64,000 nt of DNA from Thalassomonas sp. RHCl1 (GCF_947387555.1 NZ_CANDNZ010000015.1:62001-126000), one strand, 5' to 3'. Counted from the first letter of the stretch, positions 9,667-19,420 are shown. Translations and numbers: made by a program. The notes: a model not told the origin generated them from the letters alone.

Positions 9667-11088
9667 GTGTCTAATTTTTATCCTGTTATTTTGTGCGGGG
9701 GCAGCGGCACCCGACTCTGGCCACTTTCAAGAAAGCAGCATCCTAAACAGTTCATTAAGCTGACCAATGGTTTTACTATGGTGCAAAACACCATCAAACG
9801 CCTGCCGGAAAATGTCCAGTCGCCTATTTTTATCTGTAACGAAGAACACAGGTTTATCGTCGCCGAGCAGGCCCGGGAAGTCAGTGTCGAGGCGAAAAGC
9901 ATTTTGCTGGAGCCGGTGGGGCGCAATACCGCCCCCGCCATCGCCCTGGCGGCTATCACGGCATTAAAAGAAAACAAAGATGCCGTTTTACTGGTACTGG
10001 CCTCAGATCATAATATCAAAGACGAAGAGATGTTTCGCCAGGCGGCGCAAAGCGCTTATGGCCTTGCGATGCAGGATAAGCTGGTGACCTTCGGCATAGT
10101 GCCTTCCAATCCCCATACCGGTTATGGCTATATCAAAAGGGGCGATGAACTCAGCCCCCAGGCGAGCCAGTATAAGGTCAGTGAGTTTGTTGAAAAGCCG
10201 GATGAAGCCACGGCGAAAACCTATGTCGACTCGGGAGAATATTACTGGAACAGCGGCATGTTTGTCTTTAAGGCCAGCAAGTTTCTGTCGGAGTTAAAAA
10301 CCTTCCGCCCCGATATTTTTGAGGCCTGTGAACGGGCGATGCAGGATGTTGCCGATGATCTCGACTTTACCCGGGTCAATAAAGCGGCTTTTGAAGCCTG
10401 CCCGGACGAATCCGTCGATTATGCGGTGATGGAGCATACCGAGCATGCGGTGGTGGTGCCGCTTGATGCCGGCTGGAGTGATGTCGGCTCCTGGTCGGCG
10501 TTATGGGAAGAGTCAGAGCGTGACGCCAATAATAATGCTATCCGCGGCGATGTGTTGACTGAGTCCACCACCAACAGTTATATCCAGGCGTCTGACCGCT
10601 TGGTGAGCAGCATAGGGCTGGACAATATCGTGATTATCGATACCCCGGATGCGCTTTTGGTGGCCAATAAAGATGATGTGCAAAATGTCAAAGGCATAGT
10701 GGATAAACTTAAAGGCCTGGAGCGCTCCGAATATATCCATCACCGGGAAGTTTATCGCCCCTGGGGCAAATACGACAGCGTTGACAGCGGCGGCCGTTTC
10801 CAGGTGAAACGCATCACAGTTAAACCCGGGGCCAAGCTGTCGGTGCAGATGCATCATCACAGGGCAGAGCACTGGGTCGTGGTTTCCGGCACCGCCAAGG
10901 TCAGAAACGGCGACAAGGAATTTATCCTGACAGAAAATGAATCCACCTATATCCCTATCGGTGCGGTACACAGCCTGGAAAATCCGGGTAAGCTGCCGCT
11001 GGAGCTGATTGAAGTGCAGTCGGGCTCTTATTTGGGAGAAGATGATATCGTCCGCCTTGCCGACAAGTATGGCAGGAGTGAAAAATAA
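9667..11088 (+). CDS. manC: Mannose-1-phosphate guanylyltransferase / mannose-6-phosphate isomerase
   Basis: A 473-residue two-domain enzyme starting at GTG, with GGGAG eleven bases upstream. The N-terminal nucleotidyltransferase domain has the signature [13 protein letters not shown] at 10-22 with K27, and FVEKPD further on. The C-terminal cupin domain has [19 protein letters not shown] and the metal-binding histidines of [10 protein letters not shown], as in AlgA/ManC. It makes GDP-mannose from mannose-1-phosphate and probably also isomerises fructose-6-phosphate. It is coupled to manB by a one-base stop/start overlap. Length matches the bifunctional family. Confidence 0.95.
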   Translation: MSNFYPVILCGGSGTRLWPLSRKQHPKQFIKLTNGFTMVQNTIKRLPENVQSPIFICNEEHRFIVAEQAREVSVEAKSILLEPVGRNTAPAIALAAITALKENKDAVLLVLASDHNIKDEEMFRQAAQSAYGLAMQDKLVTFGIVPSNPHTGYGYIKRGDELSPQASQYKVSEFVEKPDEATAKTYVDSGEYYWNSGMFVFKASKFLSELKTFRPDIFEACERAMQDVADDLDFTRVNKAAFEACPDESVDYAVMEHTEHAVVVPLDAGWSDVGSWSALWEESERDANNNAIRGDVLTESTTNSYIQASDRLVSSIGLDNIVIIDTPDALLVANKDDVQNVKGIVDKLKGLERSEYIHHREVYRPWGKYDSVDSGGRFQVKRITVKPGAKLSVQMHHHRAEHWVVVSGTAKVRNGDKEFILTENESTYIPIGAVHSLENPGKLPLELIEVQSGSYLGEDDIVRLADKYGRSEK

Positions 11089-12455
11089 TGACCCGATTAA
11101 CTTGCTTTAAGGCTTATGATATCCGCGGCAAGCTTGGCGACGAGCTCAATCCGGATATCGTGTATCGTATCGGCCGGGCCTTTGCCCAGTATTTAAACGC
11201 GAAAAAAGTGGTGATCGGCGGCGATATCCGTTTGTCGACCCCTGAGCTGAAGTCGGCGCTGGCGGACGGCATTATGGCGGCGGGTTGTGATGTGATTGAT
11301 ATCGGCCTATGCGGCACCGAAGAAATCTATTTTGCCACCAGCCATCTCAATACCGACGGTGGTATCGTGGTTACCGCCAGCCATAACCCCAAAGATTATA
11401 ACGGTCTCAAACTGGTGCGGGAAAACAGTAAACCCATCAGCGGCGATACCGGCTTATTCGATATCCAAAAAATTGCCGAGCAAAGCCTGTTTCACCCGGT
11501 GGAGCGGCAGGGCAGGTTAACCCAAGTCTCTAACCTGGATGACTATGTCGGCCACTTGTTAACCTATATTTCACCGGAGAAACTTAAACCGCTTAAGCTG
11601 GTGGTAAACGCCGGAAACGGCGCTGCCGGCCATGTGGTGAATGCCCTGGAGCAGGTTTTTCAAGAGCAAAAGCTGCCGGTGGAGTTTATTAAAGTTTTTA
11701 ACGAGCCGGACGGAAACTTCCCCAACGGTATCCCCAATCCGCTGTTGCCGGAGAACCGCGGTGTGACCCGAGAGGCGGTGATCAAGCATAAAGCCGATAT
11801 GGGCATCGCCTGGGACGGTGATTTTGACCGCTGTTTCCTGTTTGATGAAAACGGCGACTTTATCGAAGGTTATTATATTGTCGGTTTGCTGGCGGAAGCC
11901 TTTTTACAAAAGCACAGCAATGAAAAGATCATCCATGATCCCCGCCTGACCCTAAATACCATAGACATTGTTGAAAACAACAAGGGCATTGCCATTCAAA
12001 GCAAAACCGGCCATGCCTTTATCAAAGAGCGCATGCGCCTGGAAAATGCCGTTTATGGCGGAGAAATGAGCGCCCATCATTATTTCAGGGACTTCAATTA
12101 CTGCGACAGCGGTATGATCCCCTGGTTGCTGGTGGCAGAGCTGATCAGCATGACCGGCACTTCGCTGTCGGCCATGGTCAGTGATCGTATCGCCAAGTTC
12201 CCGTCTTCCGGGGAAATAAACCGTAAGGTAACGGATGCGGATCTGGTGCTGGCCAAGGTTGATGAACATTACCGGGACGCTGCCCGTAAGAAGGAAGAAG
12301 TGGACGGCTTATCGCTGGCCTTTGACGGCTGGCGTTTAAATATCCGTAAGTCTAATACCGAACCTCTGCTGCGCCTCAATATAGAGTCTGAAGGGGATGT
12401 TGATTTAATGGAAAGAAAAACCCGGGAGCTGATCGCTTTTATCGAAAGCGTTTAG
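11088..12455 (+). CDS. manB: Phosphomannomutase (ManB/CpsG)
   Basis: A 455-residue alpha-D-phosphohexomutase. It opens with [12 protein letters not shown], holds the catalytic phosphoserine loop [11 protein letters not shown], the metal-binding loop [10 protein letters not shown], the sugar-binding loop [10 protein letters not shown] and the phosphate-binding [12 protein letters not shown]. It converts mannose-6-phosphate to mannose-1-phosphate, feeding the preceding ManC. The start codon overlaps the manC stop by one base (TAATG). The motif set favours phosphomannomutase over phosphoglucomutase or GlmM, though dual activity on glucose phosphates (as in AlgC) cannot be excluded. Confidence 0.93.
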   Translation: MTRLTCFKAYDIRGKLGDELNPDIVYRIGRAFAQYLNAKKVVIGGDIRLSTPELKSALADGIMAAGCDVIDIGLCGTEEIYFATSHLNTDGGIVVTASHNPKDYNGLKLVRENSKPISGDTGLFDIQKIAEQSLFHPVERQGRLTQVSNLDDYVGHLLTYISPEKLKPLKLVVNAGNGAAGHVVNALEQVFQEQKLPVEFIKVFNEPDGNFPNGIPNPLLPENRGVTREAVIKHKADMGIAWDGDFDRCFLFDENGDFIEGYYIVGLLAEAFLQKHSNEKIIHDPRLTLNTIDIVENNKGIAIQSKTGHAFIKERMRLENAVYGGEMSAHHYFRDFNYCDSGMIPWLLVAELISMTGTSLSAMVSDRIAKFPSSGEINRKVTDADLVLAKVDEHYRDAARKKEEVDGLSLAFDGWRLNIRKSNTEPLLRLNIESEGDVDLMERKTRELIAFIESV

Positions 12456-12513
12456 CCACTGTGGTGGCTGCTGATAGCCGGATGTTTGTTTTAATGGCAG
12501 GATAGTTGAATTT

Positions 12514-14550
12514 ATGAAACCAGTGCATTTCACTTTTTTACTGTTATTGGCTGTAGCGGCCACAAGTTTGTCCGGCTGTGGCGGTGATTCCGGCGATTCT
12601 CGCGATTCTGGTGATACCGGCACTCAGGCCGTTAATCCTCCTGAAAAAGAGCAAAACCTGGCGCCGGTGATCTTGGGTGAGCCGTTAACCGTGATCGGTT
12701 TTAACGAAGAATACCAGTTTCTACCCCAGGTTAGCGATGACGGTAAAAGTGACCTGGTTTTTACTGTGACCAATAAACCCGCCTGGTGCTCGTTTAACAG
12801 TGCCAACGGCCGTTTAACCGGCTTGCCGTTTTCTACCGAAGCCGGTGTATATTCCGATATTGTGATTTCTGTTTCCGACGGCGTCCATAGCGTTTCACTG
12901 CCGGCTTTTTCAATCCGGGTCAGGGAAAGTATGCAGTTGCACCTTTCCGGGAAGCCGAAAGCGTTTTCCACCCTTGGCAATGAATATCTGTTTAAGCCGG
13001 CCTTAGCGCTGTCGTCAAATATGGATAAAGCCGGGGTGAGTTATAGTATCAGCAACCAACCTGGCTGGATGACGTTTGACAGCACCACGGGGCAGTTAAG
13101 CGGCGTGCCGGGCACTGCCGATCTCGGCTGGCATAAAGGAATAGTGATCAGCGCCAGTTACCAGGATGTCACCACAGCATTTCCTGCCTTTGATATTGAA
13201 GTACGGCCCTTGTCTAGTTTTGTGACCGGTAAGCAGATGATCCAGCCCGATTATGGCACATCTGTGCCGGCAAAAGGCGAGAAGCGGATTGATGCTACTA
13301 CGGGGGCGGAATTGGTGCGCTTAACGGATGCCACAGAGTTTAAAAATTCCGATGATGCCATGATTGTTTATTCCCGGTACAGTCCCGAGAATATCACCGG
13401 TGATGCCCTGCTGGTGTTTGGTACCGACTCCTATTCAAGCTGGGTGGTAAATCCCGATAGCGGTAAAATTATTACCGCGCTGGTGGATGATAAAGGCAAG
13501 CCTATTGGCGAAAAGCATGAAGTGCGCTGGCATGGCAGTGCAGAGCACCCTAACCGGGTTTATTATATTAAGGGCATGCAGTTTTGGATGATAGGGGATA
13601 TCACCCGGCAAGAGCAAACCCGCAAGCTGATCCGTGACTTTTCAGCTTTGTTCCCCAATGCCGTAAAAATTTATAATGATGTCGAGGGCGACAGCTCCAA
13701 TGACAGCGATCACTGGGCCTGGATGGCGGTGCATTATGGTGTTAATTATATCGGCCATAAAAGCTTTTTGGTGGATGGCTTTATTCATTACCAGGTGAGT
13801 ACCGATACGGTACACACCCTGGCTCCCGGTGATTTGGCCGGTACTAACCTGGCGCTGGAGAGTAAAAGTGCCAGTTTCCGTCACCGTCCCAACATGGTGG
13901 AAATCTCCCCTCTGGGGACAGGCATAGTGATCCATACCGGGCGTATGTGGGACGATACAGCTTATGGCGGCAGCAAAAAAGATTTTATCGGCACCTGGTT
14001 TGACGGGCCGCACTTGTGGCCGCTGGATTTTGATCACCGTAAAAAGGCGCCGGTTAAAATCTCGGTCACTGAAACCCATTCCGGCTGGTCATTTAATGAC
14101 AGTGGACAAGAAGTGTTTATCAGTCAGAATAACCGTACCGATAAGCTCGATGCCGTTGTTATCGACGGAAAAGGGGCAGGTTTTGATCACCGGCTTGAAG
14201 TTGCCAGCCATAAGGATTTCGGCTGGAATATGGGCTTTCATTACGGAAAAATGCCGCCGTCTAAACCCGGTTGGTTGTTTATGAGTACCTACAGCAAGCA
14301 GTCGGATTTATGGGCCGGTAACCAGCTGATGATGATCCAGCTGGCGCCTGAATCTCAGCGGCCGCTGATGTGGCGTATCGCCCCTACCTATACCCTCTAT
14401 AACGGTAATTATCGTGACGAGGTCCCCGCGGCGGTTAATTTTAGCGGCGACCGGATATATTTCTCTTCAAACTGGGGCGGCATGTTGGATCATCGTGAAG
14501 TTTTTCAGATCAAGTTGCCCAGTGACTGGCATAGCCGCATTGGTCGATAA
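12514..14550 (+). CDS. Secreted lipoprotein: Ig-like repeats plus unknown C-terminal domain
   Basis: A 678-residue protein with a lipoprotein signal (lipobox LSGC, Cys22) followed by a short Gly/Asp/Ser-rich linker. Two related Ig-like (putative-Ig/cadherin-like) repeats follow, each with the pattern 'NxPxWxxFxxxxGxLxGxP' (NKPAWCSFNSANGRLTGLP and NQPGWMTFDSTTGQLSGVP). From about residue 240 the remaining 430 residues are a domain I do not recognise, shared at high identity with the C-terminus of the protein at 16624-19164. It contains IYNDVEGDSSNDSDHWAWMA and many short beta-rich blocks, which may suggest a propeller. Its place just after manB suggests a polysaccharide-binding or -modifying role; no catalytic residues are assigned. 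Confidence 0.75.
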   Translation: MKPVHFTFLLLLAVAATSLSGCGGDSGDSRDSGDTGTQAVNPPEKEQNLAPVILGEPLTVIGFNEEYQFLPQVSDDGKSDLVFTVTNKPAWCSFNSANGRLTGLPFSTEAGVYSDIVISVSDGVHSVSLPAFSIRVRESMQLHLSGKPKAFSTLGNEYLFKPALALSSNMDKAGVSYSISNQPGWMTFDSTTGQLSGVPGTADLGWHKGIVISASYQDVTTAFPAFDIEVRPLSSFVTGKQMIQPDYGTSVPAKGEKRIDATTGAELVRLTDATEFKNSDDAMIVYSRYSPENITGDALLVFGTDSYSSWVVNPDSGKIITALVDDKGKPIGEKHEVRWHGSAEHPNRVYYIKGMQFWMIGDITRQEQTRKLIRDFSALFPNAVKIYNDVEGDSSNDSDHWAWMAVHYGVNYIGHKSFLVDGFIHYQVSTDTVHTLAPGDLAGTNLALESKSASFRHRPNMVEISPLGTGIVIHTGRMWDDTAYGGSKKDFIGTWFDGPHLWPLDFDHRKKAPVKISVTETHSGWSFNDSGQEVFISQNNRTDKLDAVVIDGKGAGFDHRLEVASHKDFGWNMGFHYGKMPPSKPGWLFMSTYSKQSDLWAGNQLMMIQLAPESQRPLMWRIAPTYTLYNGNYRDEVPAAVNFSGDRIYFSSNWGGMLDHREVFQIKLPSDWHSRIGR

Positions 14551-15193
14551 TTTTTCTCGGCCTGACTTGCCTGGCGTTTATGTCGCGGCGGAAAGTGGCG
14601 GCTACATAAGCGCTTTGGCTTGAGTTTTTAAGCAGGACCGGGAGCTCTGGCGAGCTAACCCCGGTATTGGAGTCTCCGTACCGGCAGCTTTATTATCAAC
14701 AGAAAATAACTTGTCAGCGGCTGGGTCCGACCCTGACATTTTCAGCTTATTACCGCTTTACTCACTTTTTTATTGTTAAAGCTATAAACGGCTTTTTATA
14801 TGAAAATATGATGTCGGAGAATCTTGAATAATCTTATTTGTTAGTTGCTTAGCAATTAATCTTCTTTGCAGATTGCTGTTTAGGGCCGTTTACAGCTAAA
14901 GCGCAGTCACCATGTTATTTTTGCTGTTAATTTATGCTAAATATGTTTGTTTTATGTGCTTTTTTGTTTTGTTAAAGCTAGAAATACGATATTGTTAGTA
15001 TTTTTATTCTTAATTATTTCATGCGCTTAATCAAGGAATGTGCATTTTTATTATTTATTTCACCTGTTAAGACCATTTGAGTATATAATGCGCACAAATT
15101 TAATAGGTTTCTAGAGTGGATAATTTTTGAGTAAGTGAAGGTACCTATTTTGTTTACTGTTTAAAATGTCTGATACTGCGAATAGGTGGAGTT
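14551..15193. other. 643-base intergenic region
   Basis: Gene-free and AT-rich. It contains overlapping GC-rich hairpins at 14638-14684 and a TATAAT at 15084-15089 lying 105 bases before the next start, without a convincing -35. Nothing else is supported. Confidence 0.5.
14638..14684 (+). ncRNA. Two overlapping, mutually exclusive RNA hairpins (possible leader or switch)
   Basis: Hairpin A pairs CCGGGAGCTC (14638-14647) with GAGCT (14652-14656) and CCCGG (14660-14664), with a three-base bulge. Hairpin B pairs CCGGTA (14661-14666) with TACCGG (14679-14684), with an inner GGAG/CTCC stem. Both need CCGG at 14661-14664, so only one can form at a time. No U-run follows B. It may be a regulatory leader or just a 3' structure of the preceding gene. 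Confidence 0.35.
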
Positions 15194-15679
15194 TTGAAAA
15201 AAAAGTTACTAGTTGTACGTGATGGTGGTGGTTTTGGTTTTGAAACTAGTCGATTGTATAGCCAATTGAAATCCGAATTTGATCTCTCTTTTTTGGTTCC
15301 CCAGGACAAAAGAATGAATAGGGAAATTTCCGAAGATAATTGGTTTGAAGTCGAGAAAATCACCTCTATTTATGAAAAAAACAAACTGAAATTATCTTTT
15401 GCCTTTATGAAATCCATGGTTCAAATCGCTTCGTTACAACGTCGCCATAAATTTGAAACTTTGCTTTGTGTCGGCTCTTCTATTGCCGTGCCTATGTTTA
15501 TTGTTGGCGGGCTTTTTAGAACCAAACGGGTATTTATCGAAAGCCATACCCGGGTTAACGATATCTCTTCCACGACTAAGATTTTATTAAAATTTGGTTT
15601 GGCGGACCGTATTTATGTGCAATGGCCTGAATTGGCAAATCAGCATGAAAAGCTATTATACAAAGGGAATTTATTATGA
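15194..15679 (+). CDS. Glycosyltransferase subunit, Alg14/PssD-like
   Basis: A 161-residue protein with start TTG, preceded by GGTGGAG. The N-terminus MKKKLLVVRDGGGFGFETSRL resembles the nucleotide-sugar glycosyltransferase Alg14/PssD fold. A hydrophobic stretch (SIAVPMFIVGGLF) and ESHTRVNDISSTTKI follow, and YVQWPEL near the end is typical. Alg14-type subunits anchor the catalytic Alg13-type partner to the membrane. The gene overlaps the next one by four bases, as expected for two halves of one enzyme. Confidence 0.85.
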   Translation: MKKKLLVVRDGGGFGFETSRLYSQLKSEFDLSFLVPQDKRMNREISEDNWFEVEKITSIYEKNKLKLSFAFMKSMVQIASLQRRHKFETLLCVGSSIAVPMFIVGGLFRTKRVFIESHTRVNDISSTTKILLKFGLADRIYVQWPELANQHEKLLYKGNLL

Positions 15680-16134
15680 TTTTTGTTACGGTAGGCACCT
15701 TTTATTTTGATCCCCTGATTAAGGCTTTGGATGCGCTGGTTGCCAAGGGAGTGATCAAGGACAAGGTCATCTGTCAAATAGGCAAGGGGCGATATGAACC
15801 CAGTCACTGTGAGTATTTTAGATATACCCAGGAAATAGAGCCCTATATTGCACAAGCCGATTTAGTTATTTGTCACGGCGGAACCGGCTCGGTACTTAAT
15901 TTATTGTTGGAAGAAAAGAAGTTCCTGGCGGTTGCCAATACTGAGCTGGCAGATGATCACCAAACCGAGTTTTTGTCTGCCCTGGCTAAAGATGTGCCAA
16001 TCAGCTGGATAAGGGATCTGAATAAACTGGAACAGATGCTGGTCTCAGGTAATATACAGCCGCTGCCTTTATCTGAATATGATTTTTTCAATTATAACTT
16101 ATGTTCGGATCTGGTCGATTTCATTAAGGCCTAG
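15676..16134 (+). CDS. Glycosyltransferase subunit, Alg13/PssE-like (GT28 C-terminal)
   Basis: A 152-residue GT28 C-terminal-domain protein: MIFVTVGTFYFDPLIKAL at the start, and the UDP-sugar-binding region ADLVICHGGTGSVLNLLLE followed by NTELADDHQ. It pairs with the Alg14-like protein encoded immediately upstream to form a two-part glycosyltransferase that adds a sugar, probably from a UDP donor, to the lipid-linked repeat unit. Confidence 0.88.
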   Translation: MIFVTVGTFYFDPLIKALDALVAKGVIKDKVICQIGKGRYEPSHCEYFRYTQEIEPYIAQADLVICHGGTGSVLNLLLEEKKFLAVANTELADDHQTEFLSALAKDVPISWIRDLNKLEQMLVSGNIQPLPLSEYDFFNYNLCSDLVDFIKA

Positions 16135-16623
16135 TAAGCCATATCGTTTATTTTTCAATGTAGTGTACCGGGTTGTAGCGGCCCGGCAGGTTTCAACCTT
16201 TCTACAGCATTCTTTGGGCAAACAAGAGTGTGAATGAACCACCTGGCCTACTTTGCTCTGGTATTCCTTCATTATCGCCATTTTAAGCCTGCCAGCTCTT
16301 TTTGTTTTTAATGGTGACTAAAATTTTTTATTTTATATCGCTTGAGTAACCAGCTGTTTTTGTAGTGTAAAAAAACAGCTTTGAAGCTCATTTACAGTAT
16401 AGTTACAAAAAAAGTGCGGTTATTTTTTGTACAGCTATGGCTTTATGATTTCGCTTTCATTAGAATGGCAAGCCACCGATAACCGGCACGTCAGTAAGAG
16501 AGGTGTAATATCAAAGATTTACCCATACAGTAAAAAAAGGATACAGGTCAGTCGTATTTTTGCATTGATATGTTTGGTGCTTAGATTGACATAAAAAACA
16601 TTAATGTTTGTTGAGAGGTCATT
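16135..16623. other. 489-base intergenic region
   Basis: No gene is supported. A 10-bp stem pairs AGCTGTTTTT (16352-16361) with AAAAACAGCT (16371-16380), with no U-run, so termination is uncertain. GAGAGG lies five bases before the next ATG. The region should contain the promoter of the 16624 gene, but I could not pick a convincing one. Confidence 0.45.
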
Positions 16624-19164
16624 ATGTTTAGGAAAGTTTCTTCAGCGTTGTCGCTATCTATTGTGTTGTTTTTTAGTTTCAATGTTGCTGCAGTAGAAAC
16701 AGTAACGTATCAGCAGGGAGCTAACGGTTTTAACGGGGCTACATCTACGATGTTCAGTGGCTCCAGAGCACAGAATTCTATCAGAGAATCTCATTATTTC
16801 AGGTATGACGGTACTAAAAGGTATTATAACCTGGAGCATTTCGATTTAGGTGATATCAGTCAGAAAAATGATATTTCTTCTGCCAAATTAATTTTTACCC
16901 GTGTCTCGGGCGGTGTTTATGTGGCCTCCGAGATATATGTCAGACAGATCCTGGATCCCGATAACTTAGGTCAGGCTTATGCCACCGGCTGGAAAGTTGG
17001 CTATGGCTTCCGCGCCGGCGCCAATAGTGAGTCCCGGGATGATTCTGCCGGGACCGATGTCAAGTGGCGCCTGTCAGATCCGGATTCACCGGAAGATCTT
17101 AATGCCGATTATTTTCAGGGGGTCTTGAAAGCTCTGGATCAATCTCCTTATTTTATCCCGCAAGCGGCCGATGCTATCGGTACCCAGTATGAGGTTGACG
17201 TGACCGCAGATCTGCAATGCATACAACAAGGCACTTGTGTTAACCAGGGCTGGGCGCTATTTCATGGCAATCCCAATGCCAATATTCAAGATATCACCGC
17301 CAATTCCAATTATGCGACGGCCGAGTATCGCCCTATGCTGGTGGTGACTTATGGTATTAATGATTCAAATGCGCCCAGAAGCAGACAAGCCATCCAACAA
17401 ACAACCTTGTTGGAAGATGACAGCCATGTTATCACCCTGACCATAGAAACCGATGAAGCGGCGAACTGTAAAGCCGATATTGACAGTGGCGATGCTTTTG
17501 CCGCAATGGATATTAGCATGCAGGCATCCGGCGGTGACCTGATGCATACTTATGCGTTGAATGCCGATGAGCAGCCAAGCCAATTGTATGTCAAATGTAG
17601 CGATAGCTCAGGCAATGTCAGCGATAACCTGCATACCTTTATTTTCACGGTTCAAGCCGGCAGTGATAACGGTGGCAGTGACGGCGGTACCGGCGGTAGC
17701 GACGGCGGTGCTGGTGGTAGTGATGGCGGTACTGGTGGTAGTGACGGCGGCACCGACGGTGGTACCGGTGGCGGTACTGGCGGTGGCACAGATGGCGGTA
17801 CTGAGGGTAGCTTTGTCCTGGGCAAAGAGGTGATCACCCCTGACTTTGGTACTGAAGCGCCGGCTATCGGCGAGTCTATTGTTGACCCGACTACAGGCGC
17901 CAAGATCACCCGCTTAGCCGGTGACGGTGTTGAAGATGCCTTAATCGTTTACTCCCGTTATTCTCCGGAAAACTCTGCCGGTGACTTGCTGCTGGTGTTC
18001 GGCAGCAATTCAACCTCAAGTAAAGTGATCAACCGCACCACCAGTGAAGTGGTTGCCAACCTTAACCATCAAGACGGCACTACCATAGGTGAAAACCACG
18101 AAATACGTTGGGATACCTCAGGTAATCACCCTTATCGTATCTATTACATCAAGGGCATGCAGTTCTGGAAAATTGACGATGTCCGGGATCAGGAAAATAC
18201 CCGGGTGATGATCAGAGACTTTAGCGAGTTATTCCCTAACTCTCTTAAGATTTACAATGATGTTGAAGGCGACAGCTCCAATGACAGTGATCACTGGGCC
18301 TGGATGGCGGTACATTACGGTCAGAACGAGTTTGGTTCATATACCTACTTAGTGGACGCCTTTGTACACTATCAAGTGTCAACCGATACCGTGCATACCT
18401 TGACACCAGCTGATTTGGCGGGTAGCAACTTAGATATAGAAGCCACTAAGGCCGAGGGCGCTGAGACCCCGATTTTTACTTACCGTCCGAATATGGTGGA
18501 AATGTCTCCTTTAGGTACAGGCATTGTTATCCACACGGGTTATAAGTGGGATGATGCCGCCTATGGCGGAAGCGCTGTCAATTATATCGGTACCTGGTTT
18601 GACGGCGCCCATCTGTGGCCGGTAGATTTTGACTTTAACCGCCAGGCGCCGGTTAAAATCTCAATCAGTGAAACCCATTCCGGTTGGGCTTTTGATGAAA
18701 ACGGCAGGGAGATGTTTGTCAGTCAGAATAACCGTACCGACCGTCTTGATGCCATTTATATTAATGGTGAAAATGCCGGCTATGACAACCGTGTTGAAGT
18801 GGGCAGCCATGCCGATTTTGGCTGGGCCATGAGTTTCCATTACGGCAAGATGCCAGAGAGCAAGCCCGGTTGGTTGTTTATGAACACTTATTCTAAAGAC
18901 GACAGTCTGTGGGCGGCTAACCAGTTTATGATGATTCAAACCAAACCCGAAGAAGAGAACCCGGTGATCTGGCGTATCTCTCCCGCATATAACGCTTATG
19001 ACGGCGAGTACCGGGATGAAGCCCCGGCGGCGATTAACCTGGAAGGTAACCGCATCTACTGGTCTTCAAACTGGGGTAATGTTGGCGACAAGCGTTCGGT
19101 TTATATGATTGAGTTGCCGGACGACTGGGATACTAAAGTCCTGGAGCAAGCGAACCTGCCATAA
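16624..19164 (+). CDS. Large secreted protein: DNRLRE-like N-domain, Gly-rich linker, unknown C-terminal domain
   Basis: An 846-residue protein with a Sec signal peptide (MFRKVSSALSLSIVLFFSF, cleavage near NVAA). Residues about 25-240 resemble a DNRLRE/carbohydrate-binding-type beta-sandwich (YYNLEHFDLGDI, AKLIFTRVSGG, RPMLVVTYG). Residues about 250-345 look like another Ig/FN3-like domain with paired cysteines. A linker (about 350-397) is almost pure Gly/Ser/Asp/Thr. The last 430 residues match the C-terminal domain of the lipoprotein at 12514 closely, including IYNDVEGDSSNDSDHWAWMA. There is no PEP-CTERM tail or lipobox, so it is probably released or matrix-bound. Function unknown; the neighbourhood implies polysaccharide binding or processing. 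Confidence 0.75.
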   Translation: MFRKVSSALSLSIVLFFSFNVAAVETVTYQQGANGFNGATSTMFSGSRAQNSIRESHYFRYDGTKRYYNLEHFDLGDISQKNDISSAKLIFTRVSGGVYVASEIYVRQILDPDNLGQAYATGWKVGYGFRAGANSESRDDSAGTDVKWRLSDPDSPEDLNADYFQGVLKALDQSPYFIPQAADAIGTQYEVDVTADLQCIQQGTCVNQGWALFHGNPNANIQDITANSNYATAEYRPMLVVTYGINDSNAPRSRQAIQQTTLLEDDSHVITLTIETDEAANCKADIDSGDAFAAMDISMQASGGDLMHTYALNADEQPSQLYVKCSDSSGNVSDNLHTFIFTVQAGSDNGGSDGGTGGSDGGAGGSDGGTGGSDGGTDGGTGGGTGGGTDGGTEGSFVLGKEVITPDFGTEAPAIGESIVDPTTGAKITRLAGDGVEDALIVYSRYSPENSAGDLLLVFGSNSTSSKVINRTTSEVVANLNHQDGTTIGENHEIRWDTSGNHPYRIYYIKGMQFWKIDDVRDQENTRVMIRDFSELFPNSLKIYNDVEGDSSNDSDHWAWMAVHYGQNEFGSYTYLVDAFVHYQVSTDTVHTLTPADLAGSNLDIEATKAEGAETPIFTYRPNMVEMSPLGTGIVIHTGYKWDDAAYGGSAVNYIGTWFDGAHLWPVDFDFNRQAPVKISISETHSGWAFDENGREMFVSQNNRTDRLDAIYINGENAGYDNRVEVGSHADFGWAMSFHYGKMPESKPGWLFMNTYSKDDSLWAANQFMMIQTKPEEENPVIWRISPAYNAYDGEYRDEAPAAINLEGNRIYWSSNWGNVGDKRSVYMIELPDDWDTKVLEQANLP
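17671..17810 (+). repeat. Short tandem repeats coding a GGSDGG(T/A) linker
   Basis: About 140 bases of imperfect 9-21-base repeats of the type GGTGGTAGTGACGGCGG, encoding a flexible acidic glycine linker between two domains. Such repeats are prone to copy-number change in frame. Confidence 0.85.
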
Positions 19165-19193
19165 CCTCTCAACAAGCAGTGGTAGGTTAGGCA

Positions 19194-19218
19194 AAGGCAC
19201 CTTCGGGTGCCTTTTTTT
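19194..19218 (+). terminator. Rho-independent terminator with UUCG loop
   Basis: AGGCACC (19195-19201), TTCG loop, GGTGCCT (19206-19212) and a run of seven T: a textbook intrinsic terminator 30 bases after the stop of the 16624 gene. Confidence 0.93.
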
Positions 19219-19220
19219 AT

Positions 19221-19420
19221 GTTCAGGATGTAAGGTCAGTTTATTTGCTCCTGACATAAACTAAGTACCTGCATCCATGCAGGCAATGCCACGGTTACAT
19301 GGATGTAAAGGAGTGGCCATGTTCAGGATGTACGGTCAGTTTATTTGTTCCTGACATAAACTAAGTACCTGCATCCATGCAGGCAATGCCACGGTTATAA
19401 GGATTTAAAGGAGTGGCTAG
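19221..19420. repeat. 100-bp tandem duplication
   Basis: Two directly adjacent units, 19221-19320 and 19321-19420, are identical at 93 of 100 positions with no gaps. Each holds a near-palindrome CCTGCATCCATGCAGG (19268-19283 and 19368-19383) and a GTCAG...CTGAC inverted pair. Not coding. Origin unknown; a REP-like element or simple duplication is possible. With the terminator before it and about 180 featureless bases after, it fills the gap to the next gene. Confidence 0.9.

Noticed and set aside
14641-14680. Resemblance to a JUMPstart/ops element (GCTCTGG...AGCT) upstream of polysaccharide genes
   Set aside because: Only the first part resembles JUMPstart; the ops core GGCGGTAG is absent, and the similarity is explained by the hairpin arms.
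16575-16589. Sigma-54-like TGGTGC-N5-TTGA before the 16624 gene
   Set aside because: The essential -12 GC is GA, and the -24 box has two mismatches.
17652-17909. Proline-rich frame antisense to the glycine linker
   Set aside because: Reverse reading of GGSDGG repeats gives PPSLPP-type repeats; an artefact of the low-complexity DNA.
16624-19164. Additional PEP-CTERM substrate
   Set aside because: The C-terminus (ELPDDWDTKVLEQANLP) has no PEP motif, hydrophobic helix or basic end.
19221-19420. CRISPR array
   Set aside because: Only two long adjacent units, no spacers and no cas genes.
19221-19420. Insertion sequence remnant
   Set aside because: No transposase fragment and no terminal inverted repeats flanking the duplicated block.
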